The notes beneath the pieces are model-generated. The model was given only the letters and a program-made list of their open reading frames with translations, was not told the origin of the DNA and did no database searches. The position numbers and the translations under genes are program-made. From Burkholderiales bacterium (GTDB taxonomy: Bacteria; Pseudomonadota; Gammaproteobacteria; Burkholderiales; Burkholderiaceae_C), in NCBI GenBank assembly GCA_947474755.1, contig CANJJE010000009.1:55710-119709 (forward strand): a stretch of 64,000 nucleotides of DNA, written 5' to 3'. This document shows positions 24,078 to 33,263 of this stretch, piece by piece. How positions within the stretch are numbered: the stretch's first letter is position 1; each line of letters starts with the position of its first letter.

Positions 24078-24802
24078 TGTCCCGTTCCCTCAGCGGACTG
24101 AAGGCCCTGGTCTGTACCTCGGTGGTTCTCGCGTTGCAAGGCTGTGCCTCCGCGCCCGCTCCCGGCAGCGGCGTATCGGTCAACGATCCGATCGAGGGCT
24201 TCAACCGGGCGATGTTCGGATTCAACGAGAAGGTCGACGAAAACGTCCTGAAGCCGGTGGCCACCAGTTACAAGAATGTCGTACCCAGCCCGGCGCGGAC
24301 CGGCATCACCAACTTCCACAACAACTTCGAAGATGCCTGGTCTGCGGTCAACAGCCTGTTTCAGTTGAAGTTCGAGCATGCCGCGAGCAACACGATGCGG
24401 GTGCTGGTGAACACGACCATGGGGCTCGGTGGTTTGCTCGACTGGGGCACGGCTATGCGCTTGCAGCGCTACAACGAAGACTTCGGACGCACCTTGGGCT
24501 ACTGGGGAGTAGGGGAGGGCGCTTATGTCGTTTGGCCGCTCCTCGGCCCGTCGACCGCGCGTGACTCGGTTGCCTTGCCGCTCGACTTGACCGCATCACC
24601 GAGCCTGGTCATCCAGAGCACGGCCTTGTCGGCCAGTCTGACGGCGTTGAACGTGGTCAACAACCGTGCGAACCTGCTGGACACCACCACACTGCTCGAT
24701 GACATCGTGCTGGACAAGTACATCTTCGTTCGCGATGGATTTCTGCAGCGTCGCCGCAGCCAGCTATGGGAAGGCAACCCACCGGAAACGCCAAGGAATT
24801 GA
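24074..24802 (+). CDS. mlaA: MlaA (VacJ), outer-membrane lipoprotein of the Mla pathway
   Basis: MlaA extracts mislocalised phospholipids from the outer leaflet of the outer membrane. The 242-residue product has a lipoprotein signal with lipobox LQGC (Cys about 24), then 'DPIEGFNRAMFGFNEKVDENVLKPVA', 'SNTMRVLVNTTMGLGGLLDWG', 'FGRTLGYWGVGEGAYVVWPLLGPSTARD', all family hallmarks. mlaA inside the mla operon, between mlaD and mlaC, is a beta-proteobacterial arrangement; in E. coli it is elsewhere. ATG 24074 overlaps the mlaD stop (ATGA); the next codon is also ATG. A 140-nt gap without visible features separates it from mlaC. Confidence 0.96.
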   Translation: MMSRSLSGLKALVCTSVVLALQGCASAPAPGSGVSVNDPIEGFNRAMFGFNEKVDENVLKPVATSYKNVVPSPARTGITNFHNNFEDAWSAVNSLFQLKFEHAASNTMRVLVNTTMGLGGLLDWGTAMRLQRYNEDFGRTLGYWGVGEGAYVVWPLLGPSTARDSVALPLDLTASPSLVIQSTALSASLTALNVVNNRANLLDTTTLLDDIVLDKYIFVRDGFLQRRRSQLWEGNPPETPRN

Positions 24803-24942
24803 TGCCCAGGTCTCTGGACGGATCGTCGTCGCAAAGCTCCGGGCTGACCGCGATCAGCGCGGACCTTGCGCAGCGAACTTTCCCGGCATCGCTGCCTCCA
24901 ACACTGAACAGCGGTCCTGTTGACCCGAGAGAGAATTGACCC

Positions 24943-25602
24943 ATGACGCAAAAGAAGACACTCGCCTCGCTGTGCGCCGGTATGCTGACCATGCTTGCGC
25001 CTTTGGCACATGCGCAATCCAATACCGCGCCCACCGTGGCCGCCGCCAGTGCACAGACGCCCGATCAACTGATCAATCGCCTGTCGAATGAACTGCTCGA
25101 TGCGGTTCGTGCCGACAAGTCGATTCAGGCTGGCGACACGAAGAGGGTGCTCGCCATCGTCGATGAGCGGGTGGTCCCTTATGTGAGCTTCCAGCGCATG
25201 ACCTCGTCAGCGGTCGGGCGCTATTGGCGTCAGGCAACGCCGGAGCAGCAGGCCAGTCTGGAAACCGAATTCAAGACGTTGCTGATGCGCACCTACGCCG
25301 GTGCCCTGTCGCAGGTGAAGGACCAGACCGTGGTCATCAAGCCGTCGCGCAATCTGCCGGAGGACGAAGAGCAGATCGTTCGCACCGAGGTGCGTGGCGG
25401 TAGCGGAGAGCCGGTACAGCTCGACTACCGCGTCGAGAAGTCACCGAGCGTCGGGTGGAAGATCTACGACGTCAACGTGCTGGGTGTCTGGCTGGTCGAG
25501 AACTACCGTAACAGCTTTGCGCAGGAAATCAGCAAGGGCGGCATCGATGGTCTGATCGCCAAGCTCAGCGAGCGCAACAAGTCGGCAGCGTCTCGCAAGT
25601 AG
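24943..25602 (+). CDS. mlaC: MlaC, periplasmic phospholipid-binding protein
   Basis: MlaC shuttles phospholipid through the periplasm between MlaA and MlaD. The 219-residue protein has a signal peptide (cleavage near residue 24, 'AHAQ'), followed by the Tol-Tol-Ttg2 domain: 'YVSFQRMTSSAVGRYWRQATPEQQASLETEFKTLLMRTYAGAL'-type sequence (about 80-125), 'YRVEKSPSVGWKIYDVNVLGVWLVENYRNSFAQEI' and a short charged tail. GAGAGAAT just upstream provides a ribosome binding site. mlaB follows after 37 nt. Confidence 0.95.
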   Translation: MTQKKTLASLCAGMLTMLAPLAHAQSNTAPTVAAASAQTPDQLINRLSNELLDAVRADKSIQAGDTKRVLAIVDERVVPYVSFQRMTSSAVGRYWRQATPEQQASLETEFKTLLMRTYAGALSQVKDQTVVIKPSRNLPEDEEQIVRTEVRGGSGEPVQLDYRVEKSPSVGWKIYDVNVLGVWLVENYRNSFAQEISKGGIDGLIAKLSERNKSAASRK

Positions 25603-25639
25603 GCGCACCCAAGAGTACGCCACAGCACTGCCGCACTCC

Positions 25640-25936
25640 ATGCTGACCTTGCCTGCCACCATCAGTTTGAGCGACGCGAAGGCCGTGATGCGTCCGCTGG
25701 CCGATGCCATCTCGCGCGAGCCAGTGGGTCGGTCGACGGTCGATGCGGCGGGCCTTCAGCAATTCGATTCGTCGGCGTTGGCTGTGCTGCTCGAATGCCG
25801 ACGTCTGTCAGAAAAGTCGGGCCGCTCTTTTCAGCTCAGCAATGCCCCACCTCGGCTGAGGCAGCTGGCGCGTCTGTACGGCGTCGCCGAGTTGCTGGGT
25901 ATCGCGCCCTTGCAAGACTCCCAGGCACTAGCCTGA
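25640..25936 (+). CDS. mlaB: MlaB, STAS-domain subunit of the Mla transporter
   Basis: MlaB is a small cytoplasmic STAS protein that binds MlaF and stabilises the transporter. The 98-residue product is a single STAS domain: 'VDAAGLQQFDSSALAVLLECRRLSEKSG' (about 34-61) with the Asp-Ser-Ser loop, then 'FQLSNAPPRLRQLARLYGVAELLG'. Length is typical. It ends the mlaFEDACB operon and converges on zwf, 50 nt away; no T-rich terminator is visible between them. Confidence 0.93.
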   Translation: MLTLPATISLSDAKAVMRPLADAISREPVGRSTVDAAGLQQFDSSALAVLLECRRLSEKSGRSFQLSNAPPRLRQLARLYGVAELLGIAPLQDSQALA

Positions 25937-25986
25937 GACAAATCGCGAAGGGGCCTCGCCGATCGGCCCGCCCGGTTGACAAGCGC

Positions 25987-27441
25987 TCACTGTTCTTCCG
26001 ACCACGCAAAGCCGTCGCGCGCCACCAGCGCACTTGCCGCTGCCGGGCCCCAGGTTCCTGCCGAGTAGGGTCTCGGTCCACCACCCGCCGCGTTGTCGCG
26101 TTTCCAGGCTTGCAGGATCGGCTCGACCCAGCTCCAGGCCTGCTCCTGTTCGTCGCTGCGCACGAACAGGTTTAGTCGGCCGGCGATCGCTTCGAGCAGC
26201 AGACGCTCATAGGCGCCGACCCGCGTCTCGGGAAAGGCCTTGTCGAAATCCAGGTCCAGCGACACTGCCGTCAGCGCCTCGTTCTGGCTGGTGCCTTTGG
26301 CAGCCAGCAGGTGCAGTTCCAGTCCGTCTTCCGGCTGCAGTTTGATCACCAGCTTGTTCGGCTGGTTGATGCCCGGAAAGATGCTGTGTGGCGTCGGCCG
26401 GAAGTTGACGACGATCTGCGCGTCGCGCGCCGCCAGGCGCTTGCCGGTGCGCAGGTAGAAGGGCACGCCGGCCCAGCGCCAGTTTTGCACCTCCGTGCGC
26501 AGCGCAACGAAGGTTTCGCAGCGGCTCTCGGGCGGCACCTTGAGCTCATCGAGGTAGCCGACCACTGCCTTCCCCTCCGCGTTGCCGGCGCGGTACTGGC
26601 CGCGCACCACGTCGCGCGCGACGCTGTCATCGGTGAAGGGTTTCAGCGAACGCAGCACTTTCAGTTTCTCGTCGCGGATCGCATCCGCGTCGTAACGTGA
26701 CGGCGGCTCCATTGCCACCATGCTGAGCAGCTGCAACGCATGGTTCTGCACCATGTCGCGCAGCGTGCCGGTGCGGTCGTAGAAGTCGCCGCGCGTGCCG
26801 ACGCCCAGGCTCTCGGCGAGGGTGATCTGGATGTTGGCGATGCATTCGCGACGCCACAGCGGTTCGAACAGCGCATTGCCAAAACGCAGCGCCATCAGGT
26901 TCTGCACCGAGGGTTTGCCGAGGTAGTGGTCGATGCGGAACGCCTGGGTTTCGCTGAACACCGAACGCACGACGCGGTTGATGTCCTGCGCGCTGGCGAG
27001 GTCGTGGCCGAGCGGTTTCTCGAGCACGACGCGCACGTGCGGGCCGTTGAGTCCGACGGCGCCCAACTGGGCGCAGATTTGCGGAAACAGGTGCGGGCTG
27101 GTGGCGAGGTACAGCACCACGGTTTCGGCGCCACGATCCTCCAGCCACTGCTTGAGACCGGCGTAGTGTTCGGGCAGCGACAGATCCATGCGGCGGTAGT
27201 GCAGCAGTTCGGCAAAGCGCGCGAACTCCTCGTCGCTCGGCCGCTTGCCGCCCTCCACGTCCTGGAAGCGCTCCTTCAGCCAGCCGCGATACCTGTTGTC
27301 GCTTTGCTCGTCGCGCGCTACCGAAAGGATGCGCCCGCCCGGCGGCAGCTTGCCGTGGCGAAACGCCTGGAACAGGGCGGGCATCAGCTTGCGCCAGGTC
27401 AGATCGCCAGTGCCACCGAAAAAAACCAGGTCGAACGACAT
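25987..27441 (-). CDS. zwf: Glucose-6-phosphate 1-dehydrogenase
   Basis: Zwf oxidises glucose 6-phosphate to 6-phosphogluconolactone with NAD(P), feeding the Entner-Doudoroff and pentose phosphate routes. The 484-residue protein has the coenzyme motif 'FFGGTGDLTWRKLMPAL' (about 7-23; most members have GASGDL), 'VVLEKPLGHD' (about 138-147) and the catalytic 'RIDHYLGK' (169-176). 'NHALQLLSMVAMEPPS' and 'PFYLRTGKRL' are also conserved. It is divergent from tal with 133 nt between them. A pgl or edd neighbour, often linked to zwf, is absent here. Confidence 0.96.
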   Translation of the reverse strand: MSFDLVFFGGTGDLTWRKLMPALFQAFRHGKLPPGGRILSVARDEQSDNRYRGWLKERFQDVEGGKRPSDEEFARFAELLHYRRMDLSLPEHYAGLKQWLEDRGAETVVLYLATSPHLFPQICAQLGAVGLNGPHVRVVLEKPLGHDLASAQDINRVVRSVFSETQAFRIDHYLGKPSVQNLMALRFGNALFEPLWRRECIANIQITLAESLGVGTRGDFYDRTGTLRDMVQNHALQLLSMVAMEPPSRYDADAIRDEKLKVLRSLKPFTDDSVARDVVRGQYRAGNAEGKAVVGYLDELKVPPESRCETFVALRTEVQNWRWAGVPFYLRTGKRLAARDAQIVVNFRPTPHSIFPGINQPNKLVIKLQPEDGLELHLLAAKGTSQNEALTAVSLDLDFDKAFPETRVGAYERLLLEAIAGRLNLFVRSDEQEQAWSWVEPILQAWKRDNAAGGGPRPYSAGTWGPAAASALVARDGFAWSEEQ

Positions 27442-27517
27442 CGTCTTAGCCCTCGTGTTGGGGTCCGGGGTAGCTGCACCTCAGCCCGCAGGATAGACGC
27501 TAGGAGCGTGCCAGATG

Positions 27518-27546
27518 TCCACAGCGGCTCCCGCTCGGGTTCTAAT
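27518..27546 (+). promoter_or_regulatory. Candidate sigma-70 promoter of tal
   Basis: TCCACA (27518-27523) and TCTAAT (27541-27546) are 17 bp apart and end 28 nt before the tal ATG at 27575. It lies in the 133-nt divergent zwf/tal region. I see no palindrome there that resembles a HexR operator. Confidence 0.35.
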
Positions 27547-27574
27547 GCGGTGTGCTCGACCTGCCAGCGCCCCC

Positions 27575-28522
27575 ATGAACCAACTCGATCAACTCAAGCA
27601 ATACACCACCGTCGTCGCTGACACCGGCAATTTCAAGCAGTTGCTTGCCTTCGCCCCGCGCGACGCCACGACCAATCCGTCGTTGATCCTGAAAGCGGTC
27701 CAGCAACCTGACTATGCACCGTTGCTGGCGCAAACCGCCCGGGCGCACCACGGCGCTGCACTGGATGAAATCGTCGACCGCACCCTGGTGCGCTTCGGCG
27801 TTGAGATCCTGAAGGTGGTGCCCGGCCGTGTGTCGACCGAGGTCGATGCGCGACTGAGCTTCGACACCACCTCGACGCTCGCCCGCGCGCGCCGACTCAT
27901 CGGCCTGTACGAAGCCGAAGGCATCCCCCGCGACCGGGTGCTGATCAAGATCGCCGCGACCTGGGAAGGCATCCAGGCCGCCCGCACGCTGGAGCGCGAA
28001 GGCATCCGCTGCAACCTGACGCTGCTGTTCGCTTTCTCCCAGGCGGTGGCCTGCGGCGAAGCTGGCGTGCAGCTGATCTCGCCCTTCGTCGGACGCATCT
28101 ACGACTGGTACAAGAAGGCGGCAGGCGCGGCGTGGGATGAAGCCGCGAGCGCGGGCCCGAACGATCCGGGCGTGAAGTCGGTGGCGCACATTTATCGCTA
28201 CTACAAGAAGTTCGGCATCGCCACCGAGGTGATGGGCGCGAGCTTTCGCAACGTCGGCCAGATCCTGGCGCTGGCCGGCTGCGATCTGCTGACGATCAGC
28301 CCTGAACTGCTGGCGAGCCTGCAGGCCAGCCAAGCGCCGGTAACCCGTCAGCTCAATCCCGCCGAGGCGCGCAACGCCTGTCTGGAACTCGTCAGCCACA
28401 CCGAAGCGAGCTTCCGCTATGCACTGAACGAGGACGCGATGGCCACCGAGAAGCTGGCCGAAGGCATCCGCGCCTTCGCGGTCGACGCAGGCAAGCTTGA
28501 TGCCTTGATCCAGGCTTTGTGA
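27575..28522 (+). CDS. tal: Transaldolase
   Basis: Transaldolase transfers a dihydroxyacetone unit between sugar phosphates in the non-oxidative pentose phosphate pathway. ATG 27575 gives 315 residues, the class I (TalB-like) length; upstream in-frame starts would add about 20 unlikely residues. Motifs: '[12 protein letters not shown]' (30-41), '[13 protein letters not shown]', the Schiff-base lysine K125 in '[11 protein letters not shown]', '[15 protein letters not shown]', '[15 protein letters not shown]'. pgi begins 13 nt after the stop, so the two are likely cotranscribed. Confidence 0.97.
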   Translation: MNQLDQLKQYTTVVADTGNFKQLLAFAPRDATTNPSLILKAVQQPDYAPLLAQTARAHHGAALDEIVDRTLVRFGVEILKVVPGRVSTEVDARLSFDTTSTLARARRLIGLYEAEGIPRDRVLIKIAATWEGIQAARTLEREGIRCNLTLLFAFSQAVACGEAGVQLISPFVGRIYDWYKKAAGAAWDEAASAGPNDPGVKSVAHIYRYYKKFGIATEVMGASFRNVGQILALAGCDLLTISPELLASLQASQAPVTRQLNPAEARNACLELVSHTEASFRYALNEDAMATEKLAEGIRAFAVDAGKLDALIQAL

Positions 28523-28535
28523 GGACTTGCACCAC

Positions 28536-30161
28536 ATGATCCGCTGTGACCGCACTGCCGCCTGGGCTGCGCTGAAAGGCCATTTCGAAGCGCATGGCCG
28601 CCAATTTGATCTGCGCGAAGCCTTCGCGCGTGATCCAGGTCGGTTTTCGTCGTTGAGCTTCGAGGCGCCGGGCGTCTTCGCCGACCTGTCAAAGAACCTG
28701 CTCGATGCGGCCACGCTGCATTTCCTGCTCGATCTGGCGCGCGAATGCGGCCTCGAAGCGCAGCGCGATGCGATGTTCGCCGGCGCGGCGATCAACACCA
28801 CCGAAGACCGTGCGGTGCTGCACACCGCCCTGCGCGCGCCCAGAGGCCAGGGTCCGCACAACGACGAAGTCCATGCGGTGCTCGACGCGATGCTGGCCTG
28901 GGCCGAGACGGTGCGCGACACCGCTGCGAGCGGCATCCGCCACGTCGTCAACATCGGCATTGGCGGCAGCGACCTCGGACCGCAGATGGTGGTTCCGGCG
29001 CTCGACGCCTTCGTGCATCCGGGGCTGCAGTTCCATTTCGTCTCCAACGTCGATGGCCACGACATCAGCACCGTATTGAGCCGCTTGAAACCCGCTGAAA
29101 CGCTGTTCATCGTCGCCAGCAAGACCTTCACGACCCAGGAAACGATGGCCAATGCGCAGCTCGCGCGGGCGTGGTTCGAGGCCAGGGGTGGCACCGACAT
29201 CGCGCGGCATTTCGTCGCCACCACGACGAATGTCGAGGCGGCGGCGGCCTTCGGTATCACCACGACCTTCGGCTTTTGGGACTGGGTGGGTGGGCGCTTT
29301 TCCCTGTGGTGCGCCATCGGCTTGCCGATCGCGGTCGCCATCGGGGCAGACCACTTTCGCGAACTGCTGGCCGGCGCGCATGCGATGGACTGCCATTTCG
29401 TCGAAGCGCCACTGGGTACCAACGTGCCCGTGCTGCTCGGCCTGCTCGACGTCTGGTACCGCAATTTCCACGGCACGACCAGCCGAAGCGTGGCCCCTTA
29501 CCACCATGGCCTGCGGCGCCTGCCCGCCTATCTGCAGCAGCTGGAGATGGAAAGCAATGGCAAGCGGGTCGATCGCGACGGGGAGCTTCTGCCGTATCAC
29601 AGCAGCCCGGTGGTCTGGGGCGAACCTGGCACCAATGGCCAGCACGCTTATTTCCAGATGCTGCACCAAGGCACAGACTTGATCCCGGCCGAATTCCTGC
29701 TGGTTCGGCGACCGACCTTTGGCAGCTTCGGTCTCAATGAAGACCTGATCTCGCGCCTTGAACACCAGCAGACGCTGCTGTTGGCCAACGGGCTCGCGCA
29801 ATCGCAGGCCTTGATGTGCGGCAAGACCACCGATCAAGCCTTGTCCGACAGGCCGCTGCCTGTCTCGACGCAGATGGATGCGGCGACCCTGGCGCGCCAC
29901 CGCGGCTTTCCGGGAAACCGGCCGAGCACCACCTTGCTGCTCGATCGACTGACCCCGCACAGTCTCGGTGCCCTGATCGCGCTGTACGAGCACCGCGTTT
30001 TTACCAGCGGTGCGCTGTGGGGCATCAACAGCTTCGATCAGTGGGGCGTGGAATTGGGCAAGGTGCTCTGCCGCGACCTGCTGCCGAGGCTCGTTGAGGG
30101 TGGCGCCACCGCCGACCTCGATGCGTCGACGGCAGCCCTGATCGCTCGCCTGCGCGCATGA
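28536..30161 (+). CDS. pgi: Glucose-6-phosphate isomerase
   Basis: Pgi interconverts glucose 6-phosphate and fructose 6-phosphate. ATG 28536 has GAGG 11 nt upstream; a TTG at 28527 lies too close to that site. The 541-residue product shows 'NINTTEDRAVLH'-like substrate residues (actual: 'AINTTEDRAVLHTALR'), 'NIGIGGSDLGPQMV', 'ASKTFTTQETMANA', the PGI signature region 'GLRRLPAYLQQLEMESNGK' and 'GEPGTNGQHAYFQMLHQGT' with the catalytic Glu/His. The C-terminal 'GINSFDQWGVELGK' is conserved. Its stop overlaps the start of the HAD gene. Confidence 0.97.
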   Translation: MIRCDRTAAWAALKGHFEAHGRQFDLREAFARDPGRFSSLSFEAPGVFADLSKNLLDAATLHFLLDLARECGLEAQRDAMFAGAAINTTEDRAVLHTALRAPRGQGPHNDEVHAVLDAMLAWAETVRDTAASGIRHVVNIGIGGSDLGPQMVVPALDAFVHPGLQFHFVSNVDGHDISTVLSRLKPAETLFIVASKTFTTQETMANAQLARAWFEARGGTDIARHFVATTTNVEAAAAFGITTTFGFWDWVGGRFSLWCAIGLPIAVAIGADHFRELLAGAHAMDCHFVEAPLGTNVPVLLGLLDVWYRNFHGTTSRSVAPYHHGLRRLPAYLQQLEMESNGKRVDRDGELLPYHSSPVVWGEPGTNGQHAYFQMLHQGTDLIPAEFLLVRRPTFGSFGLNEDLISRLEHQQTLLLANGLAQSQALMCGKTTDQALSDRPLPVSTQMDAATLARHRGFPGNRPSTTLLLDRLTPHSLGALIALYEHRVFTSGALWGINSFDQWGVELGKVLCRDLLPRLVEGGATADLDASTAALIARLRA

Positions 30162-30805
30162 CGACGGGGTTGAAAAGGCTGCCACCAACGACCATCGTCT
30201 GGGACTTCGGCGGTGTGCTGTTTCGCTGGGACCCGGCCGCCTTGATCGCGCGTACGCTGCCGCATCGCATCAGCACCCATCACAGCGCGCAGCACTGGAA
30301 GCACCAGTTCTTCGCCCTGCCCGACGGTGAGTGGAGCGCGTTTGACCGTGGCACGCTCGCGGTGGACGAAGTGGTAGCGGGTATTGCGAAACGCCTTGGC
30401 TGGTCCGAGGCGGAGGTGCGTGCCGTCGTCGATGCGGTCCCGGATGAACTGGAGCCGATCGAGGCCAGCGTCCGCCTGCTGCAGGCCTTGCATCAGCGCG
30501 GGCATCGCCTGCATTTCCTGTCGAACATGCCTGCACCGCTGGCCGACCATCTGCAGAGCCAGCACGCTTTTCTGTCGCTGTTCACCAGCGGCATCTACTC
30601 CTCGCGCGTTCACCTGGCCAAACCCGATGTGGCGATCTACACGCTGGCCCAACAGTGCTTCGGTGTCGACCCCGTCACGACGCTCTTCATCGACGACCAC
30701 CCGGAGAACATCGAGGCTGCGCGGCGCCACGGCTGGCAGGCGCAGCTTTTCACCGGGCCGGATACATTGGCGGACGAGTTGCGCGAGTTCGGCCTGATCG
30801 ACTGA
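30158..30805 (+). CDS. HAD-family hydrolase, YihX-like sugar phosphatase
   Basis: A 215-residue haloacid dehalogenase superfamily protein. Motif I is 'VWDFGGVLFRWD' with the nucleophile Asp16; the usual second Asp is Gly, as in the YihX/epoxide-hydrolase-N branch. Motif II is 'FLSNMP', motif III the Lys in 'HLAKPDVAIY', motif IV 'LFIDDHPENIEAAR'. YihX acts on alpha-glucose 1-phosphate, which would suit a gene overlapping pgi by 4 nt, but the actual substrate is not shown by the sequence. It closes the tal-pgi-HAD operon. Confidence 0.85.
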   Translation: MTTGLKRLPPTTIVWDFGGVLFRWDPAALIARTLPHRISTHHSAQHWKHQFFALPDGEWSAFDRGTLAVDEVVAGIAKRLGWSEAEVRAVVDAVPDELEPIEASVRLLQALHQRGHRLHFLSNMPAPLADHLQSQHAFLSLFTSGIYSSRVHLAKPDVAIYTLAQQCFGVDPVTTLFIDDHPENIEAARRHGWQAQLFTGPDTLADELREFGLID

Positions 30806-30853
30806 TGCATCGGCCAAGGAGCCGAATGACAAGCCGAGGCACAAACGGCGGCA

Positions 30854-32056
30854 TCAGCGACGCGGCTGCGCGAGCCACTGCTCGGCCATGCGCACCCACA
30901 GGGTTGCGCCCAGCGGGATCAGCGCGTCGTTGAAGTCGTAGCTCGGGTTGTGCAGCATGCAGGGGCCAAGGCCGTGGCCCGATTCCCGATGCGCGCCGTC
31001 ACCGCTCCCGTTACCCATCACGAAATATGCGCCGCGGATGGCCTGCAGGTAGTACGAAAAGTCCTCGGCGCCCATCGTCGGCTCGAACTCCAGCACCTTG
31101 TCGGCGCCGACCAGCTCAGTCATCACGCGGCGTGCGAACGCGGTTTCGGCGGCATGGTTGATGGTCGGTGGGTAGTTGCGGGTGAACTCGAATTCGCAGC
31201 CGATACTGAAGGCCGCGCAGATGTGCTGCGAGATCTCGCGCATCCGCTGCTCGATCAGATCGAGCACCTCCAGCGTGAAGGTGCGCACCGTGCCCTGGAT
31301 CTCGCAGGTGTCAGGAACCACGTTGGTCGCTTCGCCGGTGTGGATCATCGTCACCGAAATCACGCCCGCATCGATCGGACGCTTGTTGCGGGTGATGATG
31401 GTCTGGAACGCCTGGACCAGCTGGCAGGCCACCGGCACCGGGTCCAGGCCCAGGTTCGGCATCGCCGCATGCGCACCCTTGCCGCGCAGGGTGATGCGGA
31501 ATTCGTTGCTGCTGGCAAAGCAAGGGCCGTTCTTGATCGCGAAGTGGCCTGCGGGCAGCCCGGGCCAGTTGTGCACCCCGAAGATCGCCTCCATCGGGAA
31601 CTTCTCGAACAAGCCGTCGGCAATCATCTCGCGCGCCCCGCCGCCACCTTCTTCGGCCGGCTGAAACACCAGATGCACGGTGCCGTCGTAGTTCCGGTGC
31701 CGGGCCAAGTGCTGGGCAGCGGCCAGCAGCATCGTGGTGTGGCCGTCGTGGCCGCAGGCGTGCATCTTGCCAATGTGGCGGCTGGCGTGCGCAAACTGGT
31801 TGTGCTCGGTCATCGGCAGCGCATCCATGTCGGCTCGCAGGCCTACCGAGCGATTTGATGTGCCGTTCTTCAGGATCGCGACAACGCCTGTGGTGCCCAT
31901 GCCGCGGTGGATCGGAATGCCCCATTCGGTGAGCTGTCGTGCGATGACATCCGAGGTGCGCCGCTCGTCGAAGCACAGCTCAGGGTGCGCATGCAGGTCG
32001 CGCCGCAGCGCGGCCATGGCGGGCGCGTCGGTGACGATGGAGTCGATCAGGCGCAT
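30854..32056 (-). CDS. M20-family amidohydrolase (hippurate hydrolase-like)
   Basis: A 400-residue metal-dependent amidohydrolase of the M20D group, which deacylates N-acyl amino acids such as hippurate. Visible motifs: 'LRRDLHAHPELCFDE' (about 17-31), 'GLRADMDALPM', the metal ligands in 'KMHACGHDGHTTMLL' (about 97-111), 'LVFQPAEEGGGGAREM' with the catalytic Glu pair, 'VHNWPGLPAG' and the dimerisation-domain 'GKGAHAAMPNLGLDPV'. The C-terminal 'TMGAEDFSYYLQ' carries the last ligand region. It has no signal peptide. It is divergent from the aminopeptidase gene (92-nt gap). The true substrate is unknown. Confidence 0.93.
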   Translation of the reverse strand: MRLIDSIVTDAPAMAALRRDLHAHPELCFDERRTSDVIARQLTEWGIPIHRGMGTTGVVAILKNGTSNRSVGLRADMDALPMTEHNQFAHASRHIGKMHACGHDGHTTMLLAAAQHLARHRNYDGTVHLVFQPAEEGGGGAREMIADGLFEKFPMEAIFGVHNWPGLPAGHFAIKNGPCFASSNEFRITLRGKGAHAAMPNLGLDPVPVACQLVQAFQTIITRNKRPIDAGVISVTMIHTGEATNVVPDTCEIQGTVRTFTLEVLDLIEQRMREISQHICAAFSIGCEFEFTRNYPPTINHAAETAFARRVMTELVGADKVLEFEPTMGAEDFSYYLQAIRGAYFVMGNGSGDGAHRESGHGLGPCMLHNPSYDFNDALIPLGATLWVRMAEQWLAQPRR

Positions 32057-32148
32057 GGCGAGGTTTCGTTCTGGATGGATCCTGGGTCAGTTTAGCGAGG
32101 ACGCCAGTGTGCTTCCCTGGAAAAGGGCTGTGCAATCATTGGCCAGAC

Positions 32149-33222
32149 ATGATCTCTCAGGCCGTTCGTGCTGCCGCCGCCGCTGTGCTGGTCTTCCTGA
32201 CCACTGGCTGCAGCAGCCTCGGCTATTACGCGCAGTCGGTCAGCGGGCATCTGCAGCTGTTGAACGCGGCGCGGCCGGTACCAGAGCTGCTGGCCGACCC
32301 GGCGACGCCCGATGCGCTGAAGGCACGGCTCGAACTGACACAGCGCATCCGTGACTACGCCGTGAAGGCGCTGAAGCTGCCCGACAACGACAGCTATCGG
32401 CGCTATGCCGATCTTCGGCGCAGCGCAGCGGTCTGGAATGTGGTGGCTGCGCCCGAACTGAGCCTGACACTGCGCACCTGGTGCTTCCCGGTTGTCGGCT
32501 GCGTGGCGTACCGCGGCTATTACGACCGTGACCATGCCGAGTCCTATGCCAATCAGTTGCGCGCCAGCGGCCTCGATGTCGGCGTTTATGGCGTGCCGGC
32601 CTATTCGACGCTGGGCAAGATCCCCGGCCCTTACTTTGCAGACCCCTTGCTCAACACCTTCGTGCAGTCTGCCGAAGGCGAACTGGCGCGGCTGATCTTC
32701 CACGAACTGTCACACCAGGTCGCCTTCGCGCCTGACGACACGGTTTTCAATGAGTCGTTCGCGACCACGGTCGAGCGACTGGGCACCGCCCGCTGGCTGG
32801 TCGACCACGGCAGTCCTTCGGCGCGAGAAGCACTCGCGATGAAGGAATCGCGTCGCGCCGATTTCCGTGCGTTGACCGCCCGCTATCGCGACAGCTTGAG
32901 TGCGCTGTACCAGAGTGCGGCATCTGACGATGACAAGCGGCGCGGCAAGGCTGAGTTGCTGGCGCAGCTGCGAGCCGACCATGCTGAGTTGAAGGCAGGC
33001 CGCTGGCAGGGATATACCGGCTATGACAGATGGTTCGACCGCGTCAACAATACGTCCTTTGGCGTGTTGGCGGCCTACACCGAACTGGTGCCGCAGTTCG
33101 AACGGTTGCTCGCCGCGCAGGGGGGCGATCTGCCGCGCTTCTATGCTGAAGTGCGGCGCTTGGCTGGCCTGCCGATGGATGAGCGTCGGCGTGCCTTGCA
33201 GGTGGCCGGCCCATCGCCTTGA
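32149..33222 (+). CDS. Predicted lipoprotein aminopeptidase (zinc metalloprotease)
   Basis: A 357-residue protein from ATG 32149. A lipoprotein signal with lipobox TTGC (Cys21) is followed by 'SSLGYYAQSVSGHLQLL', characteristic of the family annotated as predicted aminopeptidase (Pfam Aminopep). The zinc site is HELSH at 185-189 ('IFHELSHQVAF'), with a likely third ligand Glu202 in 'FNESFATTVE'. The middle segment 'YRGYYDRDHAESYANQLRASGLDV' is also conserved. It probably acts in the periplasm, attached to a membrane. An in-frame start at 32107 would add 14 residues before the signal and is unlikely. Substrates are unknown. Confidence 0.88.
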   Translation: MISQAVRAAAAAVLVFLTTGCSSLGYYAQSVSGHLQLLNAARPVPELLADPATPDALKARLELTQRIRDYAVKALKLPDNDSYRRYADLRRSAAVWNVVAAPELSLTLRTWCFPVVGCVAYRGYYDRDHAESYANQLRASGLDVGVYGVPAYSTLGKIPGPYFADPLLNTFVQSAEGELARLIFHELSHQVAFAPDDTVFNESFATTVERLGTARWLVDHGSPSAREALAMKESRRADFRALTARYRDSLSALYQSAASDDDKRRGKAELLAQLRADHAELKAGRWQGYTGYDRWFDRVNNTSFGVLAAYTELVPQFERLLAAQGGDLPRFYAEVRRLAGLPMDERRRALQVAGPSP

Positions 33223-33263
33223 GTCAGCGCTGGCACCGCCTCACGTTTTCGGACGCAGTCCAA

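Noticed and set aside
24803..24942. Possible small gene in the 140-nt mlaA-mlaC gap
   Set aside because: No frame with a credible start and ribosome binding site; only the GAGAGAAT before mlaC stands out.
27442..27574. HexR-type operator in the zwf/tal divergent region
   Set aside because: No TGTAAT-AATTACA-like palindrome is present in the 133 nt.
27542..30188. Long antisense frames opposite tal and pgi (up to 644 codons)
   Set aside because: Same reason: full overlap with well-identified genes, no ribosome binding site and no recognisable domains.
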